DNA of 64,000 nucleotides from Hydrogenophaga sp. NFH-34 (GCF_021401345.1 NZ_JACBGE010000005.1:166454-230453); one strand, 5' to 3'. Shown: positions 9,699 to 20,988, numbered from the stretch's first letter. The notes: a model not told the origin generated them from the sequence alone. Translations and numbers: made by a program.

Positions 9699-9983
9699 CT
9701 AACGCCCCAGCAGCGCCTCGCCCCAGTCCCAGGGGCCGGTGAGCGTCAGCGTCACCACCACCCAGGCTCCGTCAGGCCGCACCTGCAGCTCGGCGTCCCA
9801 AACCCCGCCCTCCTCCTGCGGGCCGCGGGGCCCGGGGCCTTGCCGCTCGGCCGCCGCCAGCACCCGGCGCGCCTCGGCCACCACGGCGTCCTGCTCACCG
9901 GACGGCACGCTGGCCATGGCCTCCCAGCAGCCCAGGCCCTGGCCATCGTCGCTGGCATCAAAGATCAGATAGAGCAGTTCCAT
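9699..9983 (-). CDS. small hypothetical protein (94 aa)
   Basis: I do not recognise this protein. It reads MELLYLIFDASDDGQGLGCWEAMASV at its start (first 20: MELLYLIFDASDDGQGLGCW), then an acidic/polar middle and a beta-like end (AWVVVTLTLTGPWDWGEALL). It has no signal peptide or membrane segment. It is convergent with the tri-haem cytochrome (2 bases between stops) and divergent from fadD. The codon pattern resembles its neighbours and it ends in a clean TAG. It is likely real because the 285-base gap otherwise lacks a gene. Confidence 0.65.
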   Translation of the reverse strand: MELLYLIFDASDDGQGLGCWEAMASVPSGEQDAVVAEARRVLAAAERQGPGPRGPQEEGGVWDAELQVRPDGAWVVVTLTLTGPWDWGEALLGR

Positions 9984-10077
9984 GCTGTGAGCAGCGCCGC
10001 AGCGGGCCGGGGTGCGGCGGCAGCAGCGCTTCCAAAAGTGAAGTAGGCTTTCCGAACGGGCTCAGGGAAAAACAGGA

Positions 10078-10089
10078 GAACGGTCGTTC
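10078..10089. promoter_or_regulatory. palindrome upstream of fadD, possible TetR-type operator
   Basis: GAACG-GT-CGTTC is a perfect 5-bp inverted repeat 66 bases before the fadD start, in the 171-base divergent gap. A further CGTTC half-site follows within 12 bases. The form is like operators of TetR-family regulators of fatty-acid catabolism in betaproteobacteria. The regulator itself is not in the window, so the assignment is an inference. Confidence 0.4.
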
Positions 10090-10154
10090 GATTTTCGTTC
10101 CACAATCTTAAGTTTCCGACCCGAGTCCGCACACATCCACCCGGAGAGACAAGC

Positions 10155-11843
10155 ATGACCGCTGCAACGGCCGACCGCCCTTGGCTGGGCGCCTACCCCG
10201 AAGGGGTTCCCGCCGACATCGACGTGGACCAGTACCCTTCCCTGGTGCACCTGATCGAGGACAGCTTCACGCGCTTCGCGCCGCGCACGGCCTACAGCTT
10301 CATGGGCAAGGAGGTGACCTACGCCCAGACCGATGCGCTCTCGCGGGCCTTCGCCGCCTACCTCCAGGGCCTGGGGCTGGCCAAGGGCGACCGGGTCGCC
10401 ATCATGATGCCCAACGTGCCCCAGTACCCCGTGGTGGTGGCCGGCATCCTGCGCGCCGGCTACGTGGTGGTCAACGTCAACCCGCTGTACACGGCCCGCG
10501 AGCTGGAGCACCAGCTCAAGGACTCGGGCGCCAAGGCCATCGTCATCATCGAAAACTTTGCGGCCACGCTGGAGGCCTGCCTGGCCAAGACCCCGGTCAA
10601 GCACGTGGTGCTGGCGGCCATGGGTGACCTGCTGGGCCTGCTCAAAGGCGCCATCGTCAACTACGTGGTGCGCAACGTCAAAAAGATGGTGCCCGAGTTC
10701 AGCCTGCCCCAGGCGGTGCGCTTCAACGACGCGATCGCGCGCGGCGGTCGCGGTACATTGCGCCAGCCCGACATCGGACCCGACGACGTGGCCGTGCTGC
10801 AGTACACCGGCGGCACCACGGGCGTGAGCAAGGGCGCGGTGCTGCTGCACCGCAACGTGATCGCCAACGTGCTGCAGTCCGAGGCCTGGAACGATCCGGT
10901 CATGAAGAAGGTGCCGGCCAGCGAGCAGCCCACCAGCGTCTGCGCCCTGCCGCTGTATCACATCTTCGCGTTCACCGTGAACATGATGCTGAGCCTGCGC
11001 ACCGGCGGCAAGACCCTGCTCATCCCCAATCCGCGGGACCTGCCGGCCGTGCTCAAGGAGCTGTCCAAGCACACCTTCCACAGCTTCCCGGCCGTCAACA
11101 CCCTGTTCAACGGCCTGGCCAACCACCCCGACTTCGGCACCGTCAACTGGAAGAACCTCAAGGTGTCCGTGGGCGGCGGCATGGCCGTGCAGGGCGCGGT
11201 GGCCAAGCTCTGGCTGGACAAGACCGGCTGCCCGATCTGCGAAGGCTACGGCCTGTCGGAAACCAGCCCTTCGGCCAGTTGCAACCCGGTCACCAACACG
11301 TCCTTCACCGGCACCATTGGCGTGCCCCTGCCGAACACCTGGATGAAGTGCATCGACGATGCCGGCAACCAGGTGCCCGTGGGCCAGCCCGGCGAGATCG
11401 CGATCAAGGGCCCGCAGGTGATGGCCGGCTACTGGCAGCGCCCCGACGAGACCGCCAAGGTCATGACCGCCGACGGGTACTTCAAGTCCGGCGACATCGG
11501 CGTCATGGACGACAAGGGCTACTTCAAGATCGTCGACCGCAAGAAGGACATGGTGCTGGTCAGCGGCTTCAACGTCTACCCCAACGAGGTCGAAGACGTG
11601 GTGGCCACGATGCCCGGCGTGCTCGAATGCGCGGTGGTCGGTGTGCCCGACGAGCGCTCGGGCGAAGCGGTCAAACTGGTGATCGTGAAGAAGGACGAAT
11701 CCCTGACCGAAGCACAGGTGCGCGAGTTCTGCAAGGCCAACCTCACGGGCTACAAGCAGCCCAAGGTGATCGAGTTCCGCACCGAACTGCCCAAGACCCC
11801 GGTCGGCAAGATCCTGCGCCGCGAACTGCGCGACAAGAAGTAG
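10155..11843 (+). CDS. fadD: long-chain fatty acid-CoA ligase
   Basis: Activates fatty acids to acyl-CoA (ATP to AMP) at the inner face of the membrane for beta-oxidation. The 562-residue product equals E. coli FadD in length (561). The ANL-family motifs are in order: the AMP-binding P-loop YTGGTTGVSKGA near residue 220, GYGLSETSP near 360, the hinge region YFKSGDIG/IVDRKKDM near 440-465, and the C-terminal catalytic lysine in PKTPVGKILRREL. GGAGAGAC precedes the ATG. It stands alone, divergent from a small unknown gene, with a TetR-like palindrome in its leader. Confidence 0.93.
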   Translation: MTAATADRPWLGAYPEGVPADIDVDQYPSLVHLIEDSFTRFAPRTAYSFMGKEVTYAQTDALSRAFAAYLQGLGLAKGDRVAIMMPNVPQYPVVVAGILRAGYVVVNVNPLYTARELEHQLKDSGAKAIVIIENFAATLEACLAKTPVKHVVLAAMGDLLGLLKGAIVNYVVRNVKKMVPEFSLPQAVRFNDAIARGGRGTLRQPDIGPDDVAVLQYTGGTTGVSKGAVLLHRNVIANVLQSEAWNDPVMKKVPASEQPTSVCALPLYHIFAFTVNMMLSLRTGGKTLLIPNPRDLPAVLKELSKHTFHSFPAVNTLFNGLANHPDFGTVNWKNLKVSVGGGMAVQGAVAKLWLDKTGCPICEGYGLSETSPSASCNPVTNTSFTGTIGVPLPNTWMKCIDDAGNQVPVGQPGEIAIKGPQVMAGYWQRPDETAKVMTADGYFKSGDIGVMDDKGYFKIVDRKKDMVLVSGFNVYPNEVEDVVATMPGVLECAVVGVPDERSGEAVKLVIVKKDESLTEAQVREFCKANLTGYKQPKVIEFRTELPKTPVGKILRRELRDKK

Positions 11844-11953
11844 CCCGCCGCGCACAGCCTGTCCTTCCCTCAGGGACAGCGCGATGCGGCTGTGCCACGT
11901 TCTCGACGCTGTCCACGCTCTGATCGCGCACAGGCTTCTGGTCCAATGCGCCC

Positions 11954-12709
11954 ATGAACAAGACGCCCCGTACCGCCATCGTCGCCGCCCTGCACGACGA
12001 GCTCGCCAGCGTGCTGGCCCTCATGCCCGATGAGCAGAAGCAGGTGATCGGGGGCCGGGCGTTCTGGGTCGGGCATCTGCACGGGCAGGAGGTGGTGGCG
12101 GTGCTCAGCGGCATCGGCAAAGTGGCGGCAGCCACCACGGCCACGCTGTTGATAGAGCGTTTTCACGTGCAACGCATCGTGTTCACTGGCGTGGCCGGTG
12201 GCCTTGGGCCGGGTGTACGGGTCGGGGACGTGGTGTTGGCCCGCAGCTTCCTGCAACACGACATGGATGCCTCACCGCTGTTTCCGCGCCATGAGGTGCC
12301 GGGTTACGGGCGTGCCCGCTTTGACGCCGACAGCGGCTTGGCCGATGCGCTGGCACTGGCTTGCGAGCGCATGCTGGGCGCCTTGCCCCCACAGTTGGAC
12401 GCCAGCACCGTTCAGGCCTTCGCTCTTCAGACCCCGCGCCTGCACCAGGGCTTGCTGATCAGCGGCGACCGCTTCGTGGCCACCACAGCCGAAAGCACCA
12501 AGCTGCAACGCGAGCTGCCCGAGGCCTTGGCGGTGGAAATGGAGGGGGCGGCATTTGCGCAGGTCTGCCACGATTTTGGCGTGCCGCTGGCGGTGGTGAG
12601 AACCATTTCGGACCGCGCCGATGACGATGCCCATGTGGATTTCCCGCGCTTCCTGCGCGACGTGGCCAGCCGCTACAGCGGTGCCATCGTTCGCGAGCTG
12701 ATGGCCTGA
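11954..12709 (+). CDS. mtnN: 5'-methylthioadenosine/S-adenosylhomocysteine nucleosidase
   Basis: Cleaves MTA and SAH to adenine plus the thioribose derivative, recycling by-products of SAM use. The 251-residue product has the phosphorylase-superfamily core. The catalytic pair is visible: Glu in ALHDELASV near residue 15 and Asp in RTISDRAD near 218. The purine/ribose-binding EMEGAAFAQV lies near residue 195. It is slightly longer than E. coli MtnN (232). It is convergent with the gntR gene (6 bases between stops). A CTGTCC/GGACAG hairpin lies in the 110-base gap after fadD, without a T-run. Confidence 0.88.
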   Translation: MNKTPRTAIVAALHDELASVLALMPDEQKQVIGGRAFWVGHLHGQEVVAVLSGIGKVAAATTATLLIERFHVQRIVFTGVAGGLGPGVRVGDVVLARSFLQHDMDASPLFPRHEVPGYGRARFDADSGLADALALACERMLGALPPQLDASTVQAFALQTPRLHQGLLISGDRFVATTAESTKLQRELPEALAVEMEGAAFAQVCHDFGVPLAVVRTISDRADDDAHVDFPRFLRDVASRYSGAIVRELMA

Positions 12710-12715
12710 GGCGGC

Positions 12716-13420
12716 TCAGCGCGTCTTGCGCGCACCCGTGACGGGCGACAGCGCCTGCCTCAGGCGGTCTTCGCGCTGCGGAACCTCCGCACTCAAGGCG
12801 CGTTCGACGTGGCCAATGTGGTCGAGCATGCGCCGCCGTGCCAACGGCAGATCACCAGCCTCCAGCGCCGCCACGATGGCGGCGTGCTCATCACAAGACT
12901 GTCTGGCGTCATGGGTGGACTGGTAGAGCGTGGCGGCGAGCGTGGTGCGGGCCGTGAGATCGCGCAGCACGTCGCACAGCAAGCGGTGGCCCAGGTTTTC
13001 CGCCAGACACACATGGAAATCCGCCAGCATGAAAGCCCTCGTGGCAGCGTCGTCCTGCTGGATGGCCAGACGCTCCTGTTCGATATGGCGGCGCAAGGCT
13101 CGGGCCACCTGCTGCAGAGGGCGGCCTTCCTCCGTGGGCTCGGTCGCGGGTGGCGCCAGGATGCCGGCCTCGACGATGCGGCGGGCCGAGAATGCGTCCC
13201 GCGCGTCGTCCATGGACGGCTCCACCACATACCAGCCCTTGCGCGGCCGCACCTCCACGAACCCCCTGGCCTGCAACTGCATCAGGGCTTCGCGCACCAT
13301 GGTGCGGCTGACCTGGAAGAGGTCGGCCAGCTCCTGTTCGCCCAGCCGCTGCCCAGGCGCGAGTTGCTGCGCCAGGATGGATTCGACGACTCGTTGGGCG
13401 ATTTCAAGCTGGGTGGACAT
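12716..13420 (-). CDS. GntR-family regulator, FCD (FadR-type) domain
   Basis: DNA-binding repressor or activator controlled by a small organic acid. The 234-residue product has a winged HTH at residues ~10-72 (LGEQELADLFQVSRTMVREAL, of which the recognition part is SRTMVREAL). An all-helical FCD domain follows, with histidines in positions used for metal or ligand binding (DFHVCLAENLGH, HAAIVAALEAGD). It lies 48 bases downstream of dctA on the same strand, so it is probably in the same operon and controls it. A palindrome fitting this subfamily lies upstream of dctA at 14771-14789. Confidence 0.9.
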   Translation of the reverse strand: MSTQLEIAQRVVESILAQQLAPGQRLGEQELADLFQVSRTMVREALMQLQARGFVEVRPRKGWYVVEPSMDDARDAFSARRIVEAGILAPPATEPTEEGRPLQQVARALRRHIEQERLAIQQDDAATRAFMLADFHVCLAENLGHRLLCDVLRDLTARTTLAATLYQSTHDARQSCDEHAAIVAALEAGDLPLARRRMLDHIGHVERALSAEVPQREDRLRQALSPVTGARKTR

Positions 13421-13468
13421 CAGCCGAACACTGTAACGCCTTCGCCTTGCGCCGCCTGGACTCCTCGG

Positions 13469-14746
13469 TCATTCCAATCGGGGCTGTTCCCTGCCGTCCA
13501 GCACGGCATGGGCTTTGGTGCGGTCAATGTCACCTTCCCAGGCCGCGACCACCACGGTGGCCACGCAGTTGCCGATCAAGTTGCCCAGTGCCCGGGCGAT
13601 GCCCATGAACCAGTCAATCGACAGCACCAGGACCAGCCCAATGGCCGGAATCGCCGGAATGGCATGCAATGTGGCAGCCAACACCACGATGGCCGAACCC
13701 GGGACGCCATGGGCACCTTTGCTGGTGACCAGCGAGATCGCCAGGATGGCCAGCAGGTCCGACATCGAGATGGGGGTGTTGGTGGCTTGCGCAATGAACA
13801 CCGCCGCCAGCGTGATGTAGATGGAGAACGCGTCCAGGTTGAAGGAATAGCCGGTGGGAATGACCAGACCCACGGTGGAGTCCTTGATGCCCATGCCGCG
13901 CAGCTTGGCCATGATCTGCGGCAACACGCTGTCGGACGATGTGGTGGCAAACACCACGGCCAGTTCCTCGCGCAGATAGCGCAACAACTTGAAGATGCTG
14001 AAGCCGGCCATGCGCATGATCAGACCCAGCACCACAAAGACAAAGAAGATCACAGCGCCGTAGAACAGCAACACCAGCATGCCCAACTGCTTGAGCGAAC
14101 CCAGGCCGTATTTGCCCACGGTGAAGGCAATGGCACCCAGCACGCCCAGCGGGGCGAGTTTGATGATGAGGCCCATGATCTTGAACAGCACCTGCGAGAG
14201 CGTGTCGATGAAACCCGCCACCGGCGCACCACGTTCGCCCAGCAAAGCCAGGGCGCAGCCGAACAGCACGGCAAACAGCAGCACCTGAAGCACATCGCCG
14301 TTGGCAAAAGCCGCCACCACCGTGGTGGGAATCAGCTTCATCAGGAACTCCACCGTGCCTCCGCTGGTGAGCTTGTCCGCATTGCTGGCGTAGGCACTCA
14401 TGGCAGACGCGTCGAGTGTGGCCGGGTTCACGTTCATGCCCACGCCGGGCTGGAACCAGAACGCCAGCACCAGGCCCAGCAACAGGGCGATGGTGGTGAC
14501 GACCTCGAAATAGATCAGCGCCTTGACGCCAACCCGGCCGACCCGCTTGAGATCACCTGCGCCCGCGATGCCATGCACCACCACGCAGAAGACCAGCACC
14601 GGGATGATCATCTTGATGAGCTTGATGAATCCATCACCCAAGGGCTTGAGTTTGACCGCCAGCTCCGGCGATACGAACCCCAGGGCAATGCCCAGCAGCA
14701 GGGCCAGCAACACCTGCCCGAACAGGGACTTGAAAAACTTGGCCAC
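13469..14746 (-). CDS. dctA: C4-dicarboxylate:cation symporter
   Basis: Inner-membrane symporter of the DAACS family for succinate, fumarate, malate and related acids. The 425-residue product (E. coli DctA 428) begins (V)AKFFKSLFGQVL and has eight membrane helices plus re-entrant loops. The serine-rich ATTSSDSVLPQ motif lies near residue 280 and a binding motif GYSFNLDA near 305. GTG 14746 is chosen because GAGGAGAAAAG lies just before it and the protein then matches DctA; an upstream ATG at 14800 would add 18 unlike residues. It is followed on the same strand by the gntR regulator. Confidence 0.93.
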   Translation of the reverse strand: MAKFFKSLFGQVLLALLLGIALGFVSPELAVKLKPLGDGFIKLIKMIIPVLVFCVVVHGIAGAGDLKRVGRVGVKALIYFEVVTTIALLLGLVLAFWFQPGVGMNVNPATLDASAMSAYASNADKLTSGGTVEFLMKLIPTTVVAAFANGDVLQVLLFAVLFGCALALLGERGAPVAGFIDTLSQVLFKIMGLIIKLAPLGVLGAIAFTVGKYGLGSLKQLGMLVLLFYGAVIFFVFVVLGLIMRMAGFSIFKLLRYLREELAVVFATTSSDSVLPQIMAKLRGMGIKDSTVGLVIPTGYSFNLDAFSIYITLAAVFIAQATNTPISMSDLLAILAISLVTSKGAHGVPGSAIVVLAATLHAIPAIPAIGLVLVLSIDWFMGIARALGNLIGNCVATVVVAAWEGDIDRTKAHAVLDGREQPRLE

Positions 14747-14770
14747 CTTTTCTCCTCGACAAGTTAGAAA

Positions 14771-14789
14771 TACAAATCTTGTATGCAAG
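14771..14789. promoter_or_regulatory. overlapping palindromes upstream of dctA, probable GntR/FCD operator
   Basis: Two overlapping inverted repeats, TACAA-atc-TTGTA (14771-14783) and CTTG-tatg-CAAG (14778-14789), sit 25-43 bases before the dctA start. FadR-subfamily GntR proteins typically bind short TTGTAnnCAA-like palindromes, and such a regulator is encoded in the same operon. Binding itself is an inference. Confidence 0.55.
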
Positions 14790-14888
14790 AATGTAGGCAA
14801 GAAAACCTGTTGGCTTTCGAGGGATTTCCCTAGGTTGGAATGGCCGTCTGTCGGCGTGCAGGACGGCGCTGACCTGGCCAGACGGGGC

Positions 14889-15875
14889 CTACCTCAACCA
14901 GCCCCGCTTGCGGAAATAGATCATCGGCACCACGGCCGAGATGATCATCAGCACGATGGCGAAGGGATACCCCAGCTTCCACTGCAGCTCGGGCATGAAC
15001 TGGAAGTTCATGCCGTAGCTGCTGGCCACCAGCGTGGGGGGCAGCAGCGAAACGCTGGCCACCGAGAAGATCTTGATGATCTTGTTCTGGTTGATGTTGA
15101 TGAAACCGACCGTCGCGTCCATCAGGAAGTTGATCTTGTCGAACAGGAACGCGGTGTGGCCATCGAGCGAATCCAGATCGCGCAGGATCTGGCGCGCGTC
15201 CTCGAACTGCTCGGCGCTCAGCAGCCGGCTGCGCATCATGAAGCTGACGGCGCGGCGCGTGTCCATCACGTTGCGGCGGATGCGGCCCGACATGTCCTCG
15301 TGCCGGGCGATGGCACCCAGCGCCTCGCCCAGCGCGCTGTCGGTCGCTTCGCTGGAGAGCACCTTGTGGCTGACCTGCTCCAGATCGTCGTAGATGTCTT
15401 CCAGCGTGTCGGCGCAGTACTCGGCGTCGGCGTCGAACAGCATCAGCAGCACGTCCTTGGCGTCCTCGATCAGGCCCGGCATGCGGCGTGCGCGCATGCG
15501 CAGCAGGCGGAACACCGGCACGTCCTCGTCGTGGATGGAGAACAGCACGCCCCGGCTCTTGAGGCTGTCGTTGTGTTCGTTGAGGATGAAGGCCACCCGC
15601 ACCGCACGCGGGTCTTCGGGGTCATCGATCAGAAAGTCCGAGCGCACATGCAGCTCGCCGTTGTCTTCCTCGAAGAAACGCGCCGACTCCTCGATGTCGT
15701 CGTCCATCGCATCTTCGGGGATGGACAGACCAAAATGCTGCTTGACCCAGCGCCGCTCCTCGGGCGTGGGGTCTTCCAGGTCGACCCAGATGGGCTTGAA
15801 CCGGGCCAGCTCTTCGAGCGACTCGATTTCTTCCTGGAACAGGCGGCCATTGGCCAGGGTGAAGACGTTGAGCAT
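14889..15875 (-). CDS. corA: magnesium/cobalt transporter CorA
   Basis: Pentameric Mg2+ (Co2+) channel of the inner membrane. The 328-residue product has the long acidic cytoplasmic domain (residues 1-265, rich in D/E), then two C-terminal helices. The signature GMN is in SSYGMNFQFMPEL near residue 290, followed by the last helix and a basic tail (YFRKRGWLR). The length matches CorA (316-328). The upstream gap is long (357 bases to the divergent efflux gene) and holds a possible leader peptide, a known arrangement for control of Mg transport genes in other bacteria. Confidence 0.94.
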   Translation of the reverse strand: MLNVFTLANGRLFQEEIESLEELARFKPIWVDLEDPTPEERRWVKQHFGLSIPEDAMDDDIEESARFFEEDNGELHVRSDFLIDDPEDPRAVRVAFILNEHNDSLKSRGVLFSIHDEDVPVFRLLRMRARRMPGLIEDAKDVLLMLFDADAEYCADTLEDIYDDLEQVSHKVLSSEATDSALGEALGAIARHEDMSGRIRRNVMDTRRAVSFMMRSRLLSAEQFEDARQILRDLDSLDGHTAFLFDKINFLMDATVGFININQNKIIKIFSVASVSLLPPTLVASSYGMNFQFMPELQWKLGYPFAIVLMIISAVVPMIYFRKRGWLR

Positions 15876-16232
15876 GGGGCGCTCCCGGCTGGACGGTGGA
15901 CTGGGCGAAACGGAGCGAGGCGAGGGCCTCAGGGTTCGGCGGCGCTTTCAGCCGACCGGCCGCCCGTATCAGCCACCGCAGGATCCACGGCGCTCAGGCA
16001 GTCCCGGTAGAGGCTGAAAGCACACAACTGGGGGGCGTGCTTTCCATGGCAATCTCCGAAAGGATATGCCCCGAATTATGGCACCGCCACCTGAGCAGAC
16101 CGGTGCGCGCCAGCGCATTTCCGAGCCCGCGTCGGCGTTTACAGGAACTTCACACAATCGCCATGGAACGGAATGCAAAGGTCGCCACAATCGGTTCCGT
16201 GCCCCGATGCCGGGTGCTCTGACACTCACACC
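15876..16232. other. 357-base divergent gap between corA and the efflux operon
   Basis: Non-coding except for the candidate 17-codon leader listed separately. On the minus strand a CATAAT -10-like box (16075-16080) precedes that leader, but no matching -35 is evident. On the plus strand I see no clear promoter for the efflux operon. I see no tRNA or repeat here. Confidence 0.5.
15994..16047 (-). CDS. candidate 17-codon leader peptide upstream of corA
   Basis: A short frame on the corA strand codes MESTPPSCVLSASTGTA and ends in TGA, 118 bases before the corA start. It has a good ribosome-binding site (GGAG six bases before the ATG), better than expected by chance, and a CATAAT box further upstream. 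Proline-containing leader peptides regulate some Mg transport genes (for example mgtL of Salmonella), so a translation-coupled attenuator is possible. There is no conservation evidence here, so this is only a candidate. Confidence 0.3.
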   Translation of the reverse strand: MESTPPSCVLSASTGTA

Positions 16233-17696
16233 ATGACCGCCCTGCCCGACGCCCCTTTTCACGCCGCAGCCGCACGGCGCCCCCTGCACGCCGCCATCGG
16301 CGCGATCAGCCTGGCCGTGCTCACCGGCTGTGCCAGCCTGTCGGCCCCCGCAACCGCCGACCTGCCCGCCATCGCCACGCCCGCCCAGTGGCGGACCGCG
16401 CCTGCCGAGGCCGGCAGCGCCACCGCCCTGGCCAGTTGGTGGCAGCGCTTCGGCGATGCCGAGCTCACCGCCCTCATCACCCAGGCCCTGCAGGCCAACA
16501 CCTCGGTGCGCAGCGCGCAAGCCTCGCTGCAACAAGCCCGTGCCCAGCGCGATGCCGCGCAGGCGGGCCTGTGGCCCACGCTGACCGGGTCGGGCTCGGG
16601 CCAGCGCAGCAAGAGCGGCGATGCGGCCGCCAGCAACCGTTTCCAGGCCGGGCTGGACGCCAGTTGGGAGCCCGATCTGTTTGGCGCCAACCGCAGCACG
16701 GCGCAGGCCAGCGAGGCCGACCTGGCGGCCGCCGGCACCACGCTGGCCAATGCCCAGGTTTCGCTGGCCGCCGAAGTCGCCCTGGGTTACATCGACCTGC
16801 GCGGCCTGCAACAGCGCCTGGCCATCGCCCAGGCCAGCCTGGCCGCCCAGGCGGAGACCCTGCAGATCACCCGCTGGCGCGCGCAAGCCGGACTGGCCGC
16901 CTCGCTGGACGTGGAGCAGGCCCTGGCGGCGTACGAACAGACGGCCGCCCAGGTGCCGGCCTTGCAGACCAGCATCGGCCAGAACCTCAACGCCCTGGCG
17001 GTACTGACCGGCCAGGCCCCGGGCGCCCTGAACGAGCGCCTTGCCAGCGCTGCCCCGGTGCCCCAGGCATCTGCCACGCTGGCCCTGGCGATCCCGGCCG
17101 AGGTCTTGCGCCAGCGGCCCGATGTGCGCACCGCCGAATACCGCATCGGTGCCGCCCTGGCCCGCCTGGACGCGGCCGAAGCCGACCGCTATCCGAGCCT
17201 GCGCATCGGGGGTTCGGTGGGCCTGTCGGCGCTGACGCTGTCGGGACTGGGCAGCGGCGCCACCATCGCCAACAGCCTGCTCGCGAGCATTTCGCTGCCC
17301 CTGTTCGACGGCGGCACGCGCCGCGCCCAGGTGCAATCACAGGAAGCCGCGCTCGAAGCCGCGCGCGTGAACTACGAGGCCGCCGTGCTCACGGCCCTGC
17401 AGGACGTGGAAGACGCGCTGCTGGCCCTGCGCGGTGACCAGGAGCGACTGGTCCGCCAGCAGAGCGCCCAGCAGGCTGCCGCCAACGCGGACCTGCTGGC
17501 CCGCCAGCGCTACAGCAGCGGCCTGATCGACTTCCGCACCGTGCTGGACACGCAGCGCACCCTGCTGTCCGCCCAGGACAGCGTGGCCAGCACCCAGGCA
17601 AGCATCGCGGCCGACCACGTGCGCCTGTACAAGGCGCTGGGCGGCGGCTGGAATCCCGAAGCGGCCACCTCCACCGAACCCGCGTCGACCCGCTGA
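16233..17696 (+). CDS. NodT-family efflux outer-membrane lipoprotein (TolC-like)
   Basis: Outer-membrane channel of a tripartite efflux system. The 487-residue product has a lipoprotein signal (SLAVLTGCAS, lipobox LTGC near residue 33), then two repeated OEP helical regions with the usual tunnel-forming coiled coils (LQQARAQRDAAQAG, VQSQEAALEAARVNYEAAV). The ATG at 16233 gives a proper lipoprotein signal; the frame is open a further 60 bases upstream. The periplasmic adaptor gene starts 28 bases after its stop, and the whole set 16233-20988 reads as one operon. Confidence 0.92.
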   Translation: MTALPDAPFHAAAARRPLHAAIGAISLAVLTGCASLSAPATADLPAIATPAQWRTAPAEAGSATALASWWQRFGDAELTALITQALQANTSVRSAQASLQQARAQRDAAQAGLWPTLTGSGSGQRSKSGDAAASNRFQAGLDASWEPDLFGANRSTAQASEADLAAAGTTLANAQVSLAAEVALGYIDLRGLQQRLAIAQASLAAQAETLQITRWRAQAGLAASLDVEQALAAYEQTAAQVPALQTSIGQNLNALAVLTGQAPGALNERLASAAPVPQASATLALAIPAEVLRQRPDVRTAEYRIGAALARLDAAEADRYPSLRIGGSVGLSALTLSGLGSGATIANSLLASISLPLFDGGTRRAQVQSQEAALEAARVNYEAAVLTALQDVEDALLALRGDQERLVRQQSAQQAAANADLLARQRYSSGLIDFRTVLDTQRTLLSAQDSVASTQASIAADHVRLYKALGGGWNPEAATSTEPASTR

Positions 17697-17724
17697 CATC
17701 GAACCCCCTCACGCCGGACACACC

Positions 17725-19046
17725 ATGAGCAAGAAGAAGGAAGCCACCTCCGCCGAACTCCAGGACCTGCTGGGCCAGGACAGCCCCCCGCGCTGGTGGC
17801 AGCGCACCTCGCTGTGGGCAGGCCTGGCCGTGCTGGCCCTGGCCGGCGGCGGCCTGTACGTCTGGCAAGCCCAGCAGCAGTCGCGGGCCGCACCGGTCTA
17901 CCTGACCGAGGCCGTCAAACGCGGCGACATCACCCTGACGGTCGCGGCCAACGGCACGCTGCAGCCCACGCGCTCGGTCAACGTCGGCAGCGAACTCTCG
18001 GGCACCGTCAAACGGGTGCTCGTGGATGTGAACGACCGCGTCAAAGCCGGGCAGGTGCTGGTCGAGCTGGACACGGCCAAGCTGGTCGACCAGGTCACCC
18101 AGGCCCGCGCAGGGCTGGCTTCCGCGCAAGCTTCGCTGGCCCAGACCAGCGCCACGCTGAAGGAAGCCCAGGCCTCGCTGGCCCGCTACGAAGAGGTCGC
18201 GCGCCTGTCCGGCGGCAAGGTGCCGTCGGCCACCGAACTCGACACCGCACGGGCCGCCGTCGAGCGGGCGGTGGCCGCCGAAAACGCGGCACGTGCCAGC
18301 GTCGAACAGTCGCGCGCCACGCTCTCGACCAACGAAACCAACCTGTCCAAGGCCTCCATCCGCTCGCCCATCGACGGTGTGGTGCTCTCGCGCTCGGTCG
18401 ACCCGGGCAACGCGGTCGCAGCCTCGCTGCAGGCGGTCACGCTGTTCTCGGTCGCCGAGAACCTGACCCAGCTCAAACTGGACGTGGCGGTCGACGAGGC
18501 CGACGTCGGGGCCGTGCAGGCGGGGCAGAAAGCCACCTTCACCGTCAGCGCCTTCCCATCCCGCCGCTACCCGGCCACCATCGAGCGCGTGGCCTTCGGC
18601 TCCACCAAGACCGACAACGTGGTCACCTACACGACCACGCTGGGCGTGGACAACGCCGACCTCAGCCTGCGCCCGGGCATGACCGCGTCGGCCACCATCG
18701 TGGCCAAGGAAAGCCAGGGCGCGCTGCTGGTGCCCAACACGGCGCTGCGCTTCACGCCAGCCAGCGCCGGCGCTGCGCCCGCGAGCGCCAGTGCATCGAG
18801 CGATGGCGGCATCCTGTCCAAGATCATGCCGCGCCCGCCGCGCTCGAACACGCCCAAGACCGCCGGCGTCGATCGCCGCGGCGGCGGGGCCGGCCCGCGC
18901 CAGATCTGGGTGCTGCGCGACGGCCAGCCGGCCGCGGTATCGGTGCGCACCGGCATCAGCGACGGCCGCATGACCGAGGTCACGGGCGAAGGCCTGGAAG
19001 CGGGCATGCCCGTCATCATCGAGCAGCGCGCCGGAGGCAGCCGCTC

Positions 19047-19050
<4 letters not shown>
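17725..19050 (+). CDS. macA: MacA-like periplasmic adaptor (membrane fusion protein)
   Basis: Links the inner-membrane ABC exporter to the outer-membrane channel. The 441-residue product has a single N-terminal membrane helix (~residues 32-50), a split biotinyl-lipoyl domain (GTVKRVLVDVNDRVKAGQVL at ~95-115 and IRSPIDGVVLSRSVDPGNAV at ~212-231), a coiled-coil hairpin between them, and beta-barrel and membrane-proximal domains. A serine/alanine- and glycine-rich insert near residues 350-395 is unusual. Its TGA overlaps the ATG of the ATPase gene (ATGA). Assignment to MacA rather than another HlyD-type adaptor rests on the ABC partner genes. Confidence 0.9.

Positions 19051-20988
<1,938 letters not shown>

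Noticed and set aside
11859..11880. CTGTCC/GGACAG hairpin after fadD as terminator
   Set aside because: Short stem and no T-run on either strand; weak support.
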